The notes beneath the pieces are model-generated. The model searched no databases and had not been told where the DNA came from. It worked only from the letters and a program-made list of their open reading frames with translations. Shown in pieces: positions 8,262 to 13,713 of a DNA stretch of 17,813 nt. The translations under genes and the position numbers were made by a program. Within the stretch, counting starts at the first letter, position 1. Each line of letters opens with the position of its first letter. The stretch lies in the NCBI GenBank assembly GCA_021199405.1, contig JAJQID010000271.1, forward strand, positions 1 to 17,813, read 5' to 3'. The DNA comes from Lachnospiraceae bacterium (GTDB lineage: Bacteria; Bacillota; Clostridia; Lachnospirales; Lachnospiraceae).

Positions 8262-8301
8262 AAACTGGGGGAAAGACGGTTTGTTTATCCCCCGGTTTTT
8301 T
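8262..8301 (+). terminator. Strong rho-independent terminator after the orphan gene
   Basis: An 11-bp stem (8262-8272 with 8288-8298, one G-U pair, five G-C pairs in the core) encloses a 15-base loop and ends in TTTTTT (8296-8301). It lies 88 bases after the stop at 8174. Nothing else is seen between 8175 and 8261. Confidence 0.85.
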
Positions 8302-8357
8302 CGTTATGTTGGGTATTCCATAAGAAAGTATAGCTCTGAGATATTACGGAGATGGCT

Positions 8358-8385
8358 GCCAGACGATAAAAGATTATCGTCTGGC
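8358..8385. repeat. Perfect 12-bp inverted repeat over the 3' end of the 8374-8853 gene
   Basis: GCCAGACGATAA (8358-8369) and TTATCGTCTGGC (8374-8385) pair perfectly around AAGA. The right arm contains the stop codon and last codons of the - strand gene. No T-run follows on either strand, so it is more likely a 3'-end-protecting hairpin or a weak/rho-aided terminator than a classical intrinsic terminator. Confidence 0.6.
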
Positions 8386-8853
8386 GCTTTCCAGTACCTC
8401 CTCCAGAGCCTCGATCAGCACTGTGGCGGTGTATTTCTGGCTGTCCTCGTAAGTGACATCTTCCAGGGCGACGCCTTCCTGCAGCTGAGATGCGATGCTC
8501 TCCAGCACTGGTTCAAACAGCGGGTACATGGTCTGGATGGCGTCGTCCATGTAGGTGAAGGAGACGTTGGATATTCCGTCGCTTTCCATAATGATCTGCA
8601 TTTCCATGGTGCTGCCGTTAAGCTCCAGAGAGGCGGTGTAGATGCCAGGCAGATACGCGGCTGCTTCCTCCGTGGGCTCCTCTGCAGTTTCTGTTTGCTC
8701 CTGTTCTGATGATGAGTCATCTGTGCTCATCTCTCTGCCCGGCCAGAACATCATGGCAAGCAGCACAATCAGAACGATACCGAGAAAAATAAAAATTCCG
8801 GTATAGATCACCTCTTTCATATGTAACACTACGATTCTGGTTCTTTTATTCAT
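8374..8853 (-). CDS. Membrane-anchored small protein with a degenerate FMN-binding-like domain
   Basis: 159 residues on the - strand. Residues 12-37 form one membrane helix, followed by a Ser/Glu/Thr-rich acidic linker (42-65) and a domain starting YLPGIYTASLEL (67-78). The order of features, namely a G-x-Y start, alternating strands, GISNVSFTYMDD, and a final DSQKYTATVLIEALEEVL, resembles the FMN_bind fold of Rnf/Nqr and related extracytoplasmic proteins. The SGATxT flavin-attachment motif is replaced by DSQKYTA, so covalent FMN is unlikely. The domain probably sits outside the membrane. The ATG at 8853 has AGGGA about 8 bases upstream, whereas the later ATG at 8820 has none. The gene converges on the orphan gene and diverges from glnA across the MITE-like element. 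Confidence 0.65.
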   Translation of the reverse strand: MNKRTRIVVLHMKEVIYTGIFIFLGIVLIVLLAMMFWPGREMSTDDSSSEQEQTETAEEPTEEAAAYLPGIYTASLELNGSTMEMQIIMESDGISNVSFTYMDDAIQTMYPLFEPVLESIASQLQEGVALEDVTYEDSQKYTATVLIEALEEVLESARR

Positions 8854-8894
8854 GAAGATTTCCCTGTTCTTCTTTGCGGCTGCTTTACCATTAC

Positions 8895-8924
8895 TTTATG
8901 CCGGGGAGAGGGAAAATATGTCAA
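8895..8924 (-). promoter_or_regulatory. Outward promoter from the left end of the MITE-like element
   Basis: On the - strand, TTGACA (8924-8919) lies inside the element's left terminal repeat. CATAAA (8900-8895), outside the element, follows after 18 bases. The predicted start near 8888 fits the gene at 8853. It mirrors the promoter at the right end. Confidence 0.45.
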
Positions 8925-9167
8925 CCATTAGTTACTATTCGCAGCCGACTTGAAATGTATCATCGGGCTCGTCAAGCTCACACGAGGTGCGCCCTTCGGG
9001 TGTGCTTGTAAGAGACAGATGATACATTTCAAGTTGACTGTGAATCAGTCACTTCCCCCCACATAAGCAATCTTAGCCCCGTAAGGGGCGGGATTGCGCA
9101 TGTGCGGGGAAGCGGCTGTGAATAGTAACATTCGATTACTATTCGAATAGTAACTAATGGTTGACAT
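8918..9167. mobile_element. MITE-like element with about 30-bp terminal inverted repeats
   Basis: The left end 8918-8941 is the perfect reverse complement of 9144-9167 (24 bp). If the 25-base block 9130-9154 is set aside, the match extends to 30 bp (8918-8947 against 9113-9129 plus 9155-9167, one mismatch). The interior has no credible gene but is full of paired arms: 8948-8963 with 9019-9034 (16 bp, perfect), 9035-9040 with 9046-9051 (6 bp), and 9052-9080 with 9085-9112 (long, a few mismatches, GTAA loop). Ends, size and lack of coding content fit a miniature inverted-repeat transposable element. No clear target duplication is visible; the flanks are only A-rich on the left and T-rich on the right. 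A structured RNA or regulatory DNA element is the alternative. Confidence 0.65.
9120..9154. repeat. Triplicated GAATAGTAA motif with 18-base palindrome
   Basis: GAATAGTAAC occurs at 9120-9129 and 9145-9154, with its inverted copy TTACTATTC at 9136-9144. The second and third copies form the perfect palindrome TTACTATTCGAATAGTAA (9136-9153). This looks like a local inverted/tandem duplication inside the element's right terminal repeat. Confidence 0.7.
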
Positions 9168-9189
9168 TTTTTTCATCATGGGGCAAAAT
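9161..9189 (+). promoter_or_regulatory. Probable glnA promoter, with its -35 in the MITE-like element's right end
   Basis: A perfect TTGACA (9161-9166) inside the terminal repeat is followed after 17 bases by CAAAAT (9184-9189, 4 of 6) outside it. The predicted start near 9196 gives a leader of about 110 bases before the ATG at 9308 that contains the hairpins described next. Confidence 0.5.
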
Positions 9190-9202
9190 AAAACCAGTGC
9201 GA

Positions 9203-9222
9203 TGGGGCCGGCGCGGGCCCCA
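9203..9222 (+). promoter_or_regulatory. GC-rich hexaloop hairpin in the glnA leader
   Basis: TGGGGCC (9203-9209) pairs perfectly with GGCCCCA (9216-9222) around the six-base loop GGCGCG. ANTAR proteins bind paired hairpins with six-base loops that usually have A at position 1 and G at position 4. Here position 4 is G but position 1 is not A, so the match is partial. Confidence 0.5.
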
Positions 9223-9227
9223 CTTTG

Positions 9228-9283
9228 TTTGATGGAGCCAGAACCGGAGTTTGCCGGGTCTGGTCTGCGTTCATCAAATTTTT
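9228..9283 (+). terminator. Leader terminator/attenuator upstream of glnA
   Basis: TTTGATG (9228-9234) pairs with CATCAAA (9272-9278). Inside, CCAGA (9238-9242) pairs with TCTGG (9259-9263), then CCGG (9244-9247) with CCGG (9254-9257) around the six-base loop AGTTTG. A T-run (9279-9283) follows directly. This is the layout of an intrinsic terminator, placed 24 bases before the glnA start codon and after its predicted promoter, so it is likely an attenuator. The apical part is itself a hexaloop hairpin with A at loop position 1, but T rather than G at position 4. Confidence 0.6.
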
Positions 9284-9307
9284 GCGGGAAAGAAAGGAAT
9301 ACCGGAA

Positions 9308-10636
9308 ATGAAGGAATATACGAAACAGGACATTCTGAATATGGTGGAGGAGGAAGGGGTGGAGTTCATTCGCCTGCAGTTTGCGGATCTTTTCGGCAAT
9401 CTGAAGAATGTGGCCATCACGGCAAGCCAGCTGGAGAAGGCGTTGGACAATAAGTGCATGTTTGATGGCTCCTCCATCGAGGGCTTTGTGCGGGTGGAGG
9501 AATCGGATATGCTGCTGTACCCAGATCTGAACAGCTTTCAGGTGTTCCCCTGGCGGCCCCAGAACGGCAAGGTGGCCCGCATGATCTGCGACGTCTACAC
9601 CGCGGACAGGAAGCCCTTTGAGGGGGATCCTCGCTATATTCTGAAAAAAACAGTGCAGGAAGCGAGGGAGATGGGCTACGAGTTTAAGGTGGGGCCGGAG
9701 CTGGAATTCTTTCTTTTTGATACGGATGAAAACGCTCAGCCTACGGTGACTACCAAAGAGATGGCCGGATATTTTGATATGGGTCCTAATGACCTGGGGG
9801 AGAATGCCCGCCGGGAGATTATTTTAAATCTGGAGGAAATGGGCTTTGGTATTGAGGCCTCCCATCACGAGGCGGCTCCCGCCCAGCACGAGATTGATTT
9901 TGAATATGCGGAGGTTCTGGAGACGGCGGACGATATCATGACTTTCAAGCTGGCAGTGAAGACCATTGCCCGCAGGCACGGGCTGTATGCCTCCTTTATG
10001 CCCAAGCCTAACGCCGGCGTCAACGGATCCGGCATGCACATCAATATGTCCCTGCATCAGAATGACAGGAATATTTTTCATGATGAAAATGATGAGAATG
10101 GATTGAGCCGGGAGGCATATTATTTCATGGGCGGAATTTTGAAGCACATAAAGGGAATGTGCGCTGTTACCAATCCGCTGGTCAATTCCTACAAGAGGCT
10201 GGTGCCAGGCTATGAAGCTCCCATTTATCTGACCTGGGGCACCAGAAACCGGTCTCAGCTGATCCGCATTCCGATGAGCAACGGGGAGGGAACCCGTGTG
10301 GAGCTGCGCTGCCCGGACCCAAGTGCCAACCCTTATCTGGCTCTGGCGGTATGCCTAGCGGCGGGACTGGACGGCATTCGCAATCAGATTGAGCCGCCGG
10401 CGTGCTTTAACGGGAATGTATTCCAGCTGACCGATGAGGAAAGGGCTGCCAAAGGAATCGACGTGCTGCCCGGGACCTTAAAGGAAGCGCTGGAGGAGCT
10501 GAAAAAGGATGAACTTCTGAAGGCGACACTGGGGGAGCATGTATTTCATAAATATATGGAAGCGAAGGAAAAGGAGTGGCATGACTACAACTGTCAGGTT
10601 TCTCAGTGGGAGTTGAGCGAGTATCTGAAATATTGA
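9308..10636 (+). CDS. glnA: Glutamine synthetase, type I-alpha
   Basis: 442 residues from the ATG at 9308, which has AAAGGA 9 bases upstream; an upstream in-frame ATG at 9251 lies inside the leader hairpin and is rejected. The enzyme makes glutamine from glutamate, ammonia and ATP. Marks are MFDGSSIEGFVRVEESDM (51-68), ELEFF (131-135), the ATP-site segment NAGVNGSGMH (235-244), PGYEAPIY (300-307) and NRSQLIRIP (314-322). Arg62, the residue tied to glutamine feedback inhibition in Bacillus subtilis, is present. The length and the lack of the GSI-beta insertion and adenylylation tyrosine motif place it in the Gram-positive I-alpha class, so control is by feedback and transcription rather than adenylylation. 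The leader carries a terminator-like hairpin, and the ANTAR regulator follows 21 bases downstream. Confidence 0.96.
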   Translation: MKEYTKQDILNMVEEEGVEFIRLQFADLFGNLKNVAITASQLEKALDNKCMFDGSSIEGFVRVEESDMLLYPDLNSFQVFPWRPQNGKVARMICDVYTADRKPFEGDPRYILKKTVQEAREMGYEFKVGPELEFFLFDTDENAQPTVTTKEMAGYFDMGPNDLGENARREIILNLEEMGFGIEASHHEAAPAQHEIDFEYAEVLETADDIMTFKLAVKTIARRHGLYASFMPKPNAGVNGSGMHINMSLHQNDRNIFHDENDENGLSREAYYFMGGILKHIKGMCAVTNPLVNSYKRLVPGYEAPIYLTWGTRNRSQLIRIPMSNGEGTRVELRCPDPSANPYLALAVCLAAGLDGIRNQIEPPACFNGNVFQLTDEERAAKGIDVLPGTLKEALEELKKDELLKATLGEHVFHKYMEAKEKEWHDYNCQVSQWELSEYLKY

Positions 10637-10657
10637 GAAACAGGGCAGGAGAATAAT

Positions 10658-11212
10658 ATGACCAATATTATTGTGGTTTTTCCCCGGCTTGACGAAGGGA
10701 AAAATATCAGAAACATATTGGTGCGGAGCGGATTTGATTCGGTGATGGCCTGTTCCACGGCTTCTCAGGCGCTCGGGTACGCCGAGGAAACCAGGGACGG
10801 AGTAGTGGTCTCAGGTTATAAGCTGCCGGATATGGTCTATGATCAGCTGAGGGAGGAGCTGCCGAAGGAGTTTGAAATGCTTCTGGTGGCTTCCGGAAAG
10901 TTTACCGGCATGAACCTGAGGGAGGATGTGGAGACTGTGACCATGCCCCTGAAGGTGCAGGAGCTGGTGGACCGGGTGAGGGAGCTGACAGACCGGGTGG
11001 AGGCAGGACGCAGAGCCAGACGGGGGAAGCCCAGAGAGCGAACCCGGGAGGAGATGGAGGCAATCGAGCGTGCCAAGGAGCTGCTGTCCCTTCGCCGCGG
11101 ATACTCGGAGGCGGAGGCTCACCGGTATCTGCAGAAGACCAGTATGGACAGCGGGACGAATCTGGTGGAGGCGGCGTATATGGTGATTGCCATGTTCGCA
11201 CCGAAAGAATAG
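10658..11212 (+). CDS. ANTAR-domain transcription antiterminator with pseudo-receiver
   Basis: 184 residues. Residues 1-110 follow the receiver fold, but the site of the phospho-Asp is Gly53 (SGYKLPD), the N-terminal acidic pair is missing, and the usual Lys before Pro is Met96 (VTMPLKV). Phosphorylation control is therefore unlikely. A charged helical linker (about 100-135) leads to an ANTAR three-helix RNA-binding domain (about 130-181), seen in AIERAKELLSLRRGYSEAEAHRYL and the following NLVEAAYMVIAM. ANTAR proteins bind tandem hexaloop hairpins in nascent mRNA and prevent terminator folding. AGGAG (10647-10651) precedes the ATG, and the 21-base gap to glnA implies one transcript. ANTAR genes next to glnA are, as I recall, common in Clostridia (a NitR-type arrangement). 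The most likely target is the glnA leader hairpin pair at 9203-9283. Confidence 0.9.
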   Translation: MTNIIVVFPRLDEGKNIRNILVRSGFDSVMACSTASQALGYAEETRDGVVVSGYKLPDMVYDQLREELPKEFEMLLVASGKFTGMNLREDVETVTMPLKVQELVDRVRELTDRVEAGRRARRGKPRERTREEMEAIERAKELLSLRRGYSEAEAHRYLQKTSMDSGTNLVEAAYMVIAMFAPKE

Positions 11213-11224
11213 TGTCAGGTTTCC

Positions 11225-11307
11225 GGCACTATGGAATGGCAAATAAAAAACGGCTCATGCCATTCTGGCTAAAATCGCCTTATTTTTATTTGACATTCCA
11301 TGGTGCC
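11225..11307. repeat. 83-bp near-perfect inverted repeat after the glnA-ANTAR unit
   Basis: Arms 11225-11249 and 11283-11307 are complementary at 23 of 25 positions. The inner ends are A/T-rich (AAATAAAAA with TTTTTATTT) and enclose 33 bases. It starts 13 bases after the ANTAR stop and could act as a two-way terminator, but its length and symmetry also fit a small dispersed repeat. GAATGGCA (11234-11241) can alternatively pair with TGCCATTC (11258-11265). A second hairpin, CCTGCT/AGCAGG (11306-11321), abuts the right arm. The rest of the 318-base gap up to 11530 holds no convincing gene. Confidence 0.7.
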
Positions 11308-11451
11308 TGCTTTGAAGCAGGTGATTTCGGGACGGGCGGATGGCTGGGTGAATTTTATGGGGCGAGTGGGAAAAAGCAAAATGTGTTTAGAAGATGCGGA
11401 GAATAAAAGGCAGGATGGAATTTCAGGGTGAGTATGCAGTAGAAACGATGA

Positions 11452-11480
11452 CTGACTTATGGGGAAGTGCGTAATAGAAT
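11452..11480 (+). promoter_or_regulatory. Predicted promoter of dapF
   Basis: CTGACT (11452-11457), a 17-base spacer and TAGAAT (11475-11480) give 4 of 6 and 5 of 6 consensus matches. The start would fall near 11487, about 44 bases before dapF. Confidence 0.4.
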
Positions 11481-11505
11481 GTAAGGAATTATGTAAACTG
11501 AGTTT

Positions 11506-11541
11506 AAGAGGAGAAAGCAGGTGACAGAGGATGCGGGTTGA
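11506..11541 (+). promoter_or_regulatory. Possible six-codon leader ORF overlapping the dapF start
   Basis: AAGAGGAG (11506-11513), the best ribosome binding site here, is 17 bases from the dapF ATG (too far) but 7 bases from a GTG at 11521. That GTG opens a six-codon frame (VTEDAG) ending at TGA 11539-11541, just past the dapF ATG at 11531. Translation of the mini-ORF could deliver ribosomes to dapF by coupling. The weaker CAGG at 11518-11521 may serve dapF directly. Confidence 0.3.
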
Positions 11542-12376
11542 ATTTACGAAAATGCATGGCTGTGGGAATGATTATGTGTATATAGATGGCAGCAGGTTTT
11601 TGATACCGACACAGGACAAGCCGGAGTTTGTAAGGCGGGTCAGCGACCGGCATTTTGGGGTGGGCTCGGACGGGGTGATTTTTATCAATCCGTCACAGCG
11701 GGCGGACTTTGAGATGGAGATGTGGAATGCGGACGGAACCCGGGCGGAGATGTGCGGCAATGGGATCCGCTGCGTGGCAAAATATGTGTATGACAAACGA
11801 CTGACGGACAGGATTCATCTGCTGATCGAGAGCGCGGGGCAGATGAAAAGTCTGACGCTGATTGTAGCGGACGGGAAGGTCAGAGAGGTTGGCGTGGACA
11901 TGGGTGCCCCGGTTCTTACGCCGGAGCAGATTCCGGTGCGGTATGACAAAATGCCGGTGACCGATATGCCTCTGACAGTGTTGGAAAAGGAATATCGGGC
12001 AACCTGCGTTTCCATGGGGAATCCGCACGCGGTGATTTTTGTGGAGGATGTGGACAGCCTGGATCTGGAGAAAATCGGCCCGTATTTTGAAAATCATGAA
12101 GCCTTTCCCAATCGGATCAACACGGAATTTGTAAAAGTCATCGACGAACATACCGTGCAGATGCGGGTGTGGGAGAGAGGCACAGGGGAGACTCTGGCCT
12201 GCGGTACCGGCTGCTGCGCCACGGCAGTAGCCTGTGTGCTGAACAACCTGACCCGGCCGGAAATCACGGTGAAGGTCCGGGGCGGTGAGATTAAAATAAA
12301 TTACGATCAGAACGCTGACAAAGTATACATGACTGGCCCCGCCGAGACAGTATTCGAAGGAGTTCTGGAAATCTAA
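11531..12376 (+). CDS. dapF: Diaminopimelate epimerase
   Basis: 281 residues, the normal length. This PLP-independent cytosolic enzyme interconverts LL- and meso-diaminopimelate for peptidoglycan and lysine. The two catalytic cysteines are visible in the family motifs MCGNGIRC (Cys75) and ACGTGCCA (Cys224). The N-terminal MHGCGNDYVYID, the VGSDG block and SMGNPHAV (161-168) also match. dapL follows 70 bases later, so the pair catalyses consecutive steps. The start codon has AGAGG directly abutting it and only a modest ribosome binding site at good distance. Confidence 0.95.
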   Translation: MRVEFTKMHGCGNDYVYIDGSRFLIPTQDKPEFVRRVSDRHFGVGSDGVIFINPSQRADFEMEMWNADGTRAEMCGNGIRCVAKYVYDKRLTDRIHLLIESAGQMKSLTLIVADGKVREVGVDMGAPVLTPEQIPVRYDKMPVTDMPLTVLEKEYRATCVSMGNPHAVIFVEDVDSLDLEKIGPYFENHEAFPNRINTEFVKVIDEHTVQMRVWERGTGETLACGTGCCATAVACVLNNLTRPEITVKVRGGEIKINYDQNADKVYMTGPAETVFEGVLEI

Positions 12377-12379
12377 CTA

Positions 12380-12408
12380 TTGCAAATTTTTTCACTATCC
12401 GTTACAGT
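12380..12408 (+). promoter_or_regulatory. Weak candidate promoter before dapL
   Basis: TTGCAA (12380-12385), 17 bases, then TACAGT (12403-12408); each hexamer matches consensus at 4 of 6. No terminator is seen between dapF and dapL, so read-through is the simpler reading. Confidence 0.25.
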
Positions 12409-12446
12409 ATGTAAAGGAAACTGCTATAAGTAAAAAGGAGACCCCT

Positions 12447-13661
12447 ATGGCAAAAGTAAACGCAAATTATCTGAAACTCCCGGGCAGCTACCTGTTTTCT
12501 ACGGTGGCGAAAAAAATTGCCGCCTACTCTCAGGCCAACCCGGACAAAAAAGTTATACGCTTAAGCATCGGAGATGTGACACAGCCGCTGGCTCCGGTGA
12601 TTATCGACGCCATGCATGGCGCGGTGGACGAGATGGCTCACGCGGAGACCTTCAGGGGATACGCTCCGGATCTTGGCTATGAGTTTCTGCGCAGCAAAAT
12701 CGCGGAGTGGGATTATCAGAGACGGGGCTGTGATATCACGGCGGATGAGATTTTCGTGTCTGACGGCGCCAAGAGCGACTGCGCCAACATTCAGGAGATT
12801 TTTGCTGTGGATAATAAGATCGCGGTCTGCGACCCGGTGTACCCGGTGTATGTGGACAGCAACGTGATGGCGGGCAGGACAGGCACCTACGATGCAGCCA
12901 CCGGGATCTGGAGCGATGTCATCTATATGCCCTGCACCATGGAAAATCAGTTCTCTCCGGAGCTGCCGAAGGAAACTCCGGACCTGATTTATCTGTGCTT
13001 CCCCAACAATCCTACCGGCGCCATGATTTCCAAAGAGGATCTTCAGCGGTGGGTGGATTACGCAAATAAGGTGGGCGCGGTGATTTTATACGACGCAGCC
13101 TACGAGGCTTATATTTCCGAGGAGGACAAGCCTCACAGCATATACGAATGTGAGGGCGCCAGAACCTGTGCCATTGAGTTCCATTCTTTTTCCAAGAACG
13201 CGGGCTTTACCGGTGTGCGACTGGGCTACACCGTGGTGCCGAAGGATCTGAAGGTGGAGGGCGTAGCTTTGCATGGTCTCTGGGCGCGCCGCCATGGCAC
13301 CAAGTTTAACGGGGCTCCCTATATCGTCCAGAAGGCCGGCGCCGCTGTCTATAGTGAGGAAGGGCAGGAGCAGTTAAAGGCGCAGGTGGGATATTATATG
13401 AATAACGCCAGAGTCATTTACGAGGGCTTAAAGGATGCCGGTTATACGGTTTCCGGCGGTGTCAACGCTCCCTATATCTGGGTGAAAACGCCGAACGGCA
13501 TGTCCAGCTGGGAGTTCTTTGATTATCTGCTGGAGAAGGCCTCCGTAGCAGGTACGCCGGGCTCAGGCTTTGGACCCAGTGGAGAGACCTATTTCCGCAT
13601 GACTGCCTTTGGAAGCTATGAGAATACGGTGGAAGCCATCGAGCGGATTAAGAAGATATAA
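12447..13661 (+). CDS. dapL: LL-diaminopimelate aminotransferase
   Basis: 404 residues, with AAGGAG 6 bases before the ATG. DapL is a fold type I PLP aminotransferase that makes LL-DAP from tetrahydrodipicolinate and glutamate in one step, bypassing the succinyl or acetyl branch (DapD/C/E). Recognised by the N-terminus ANYLKLPGSYLFSTVAKKI, by RLSIGDVTQPL (38-48), SDGAKSDCANIQ (105-116), FPNNPTG (185-191), DAAYEAY (216-222) and the PLP lysine Lys250 in HSFSKNAGFTGVRLGY. Adjacency to dapF strongly supports the assignment over other aminotransferases. The organism probably makes meso-DAP by the aminotransferase route, as many Clostridia do. Confidence 0.95.
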   Translation: MAKVNANYLKLPGSYLFSTVAKKIAAYSQANPDKKVIRLSIGDVTQPLAPVIIDAMHGAVDEMAHAETFRGYAPDLGYEFLRSKIAEWDYQRRGCDITADEIFVSDGAKSDCANIQEIFAVDNKIAVCDPVYPVYVDSNVMAGRTGTYDAATGIWSDVIYMPCTMENQFSPELPKETPDLIYLCFPNNPTGAMISKEDLQRWVDYANKVGAVILYDAAYEAYISEEDKPHSIYECEGARTCAIEFHSFSKNAGFTGVRLGYTVVPKDLKVEGVALHGLWARRHGTKFNGAPYIVQKAGAAVYSEEGQEQLKAQVGYYMNNARVIYEGLKDAGYTVSGGVNAPYIWVKTPNGMSSWEFFDYLLEKASVAGTPGSGFGPSGETYFRMTAFGSYENTVEAIERIKKI

Positions 13662-13713
13662 AGGCCGGAAATGGCTGTGAACAGCAGCGGAAATAATGCA
13701 CGGAGCAATCAGC

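Noticed and set aside
9000..9018. Stretch resembling the Tn5 mosaic end (GTAAGAGACAG)
   Set aside because: Only about 10 bases match, it lies within an internally paired part of the MITE-like element, and nothing else of Tn5 or of a library adapter junction is seen; taken as chance.
8918..9167. Phase-variable invertible promoter
   Set aside because: The inverted repeats could allow inversion, but the TTGACA boxes lie in the repeats themselves, so inversion would leave both outward promoters unchanged; no recombinase gene is near.
9251..9307. Upstream in-frame ATG extending glnA by 19 residues
   Set aside because: It lies in the leader terminator hairpin, lacks a ribosome binding site, and the extension does not resemble GS; the ATG at 9308 aligns with other GSI-alpha starts.
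11212..11406. 64-residue frame after the ANTAR gene
   Set aside because: It runs through both arms of the 83-bp inverted repeat, has no good ribosome binding site and no family features; probably a chance frame over a repeat.
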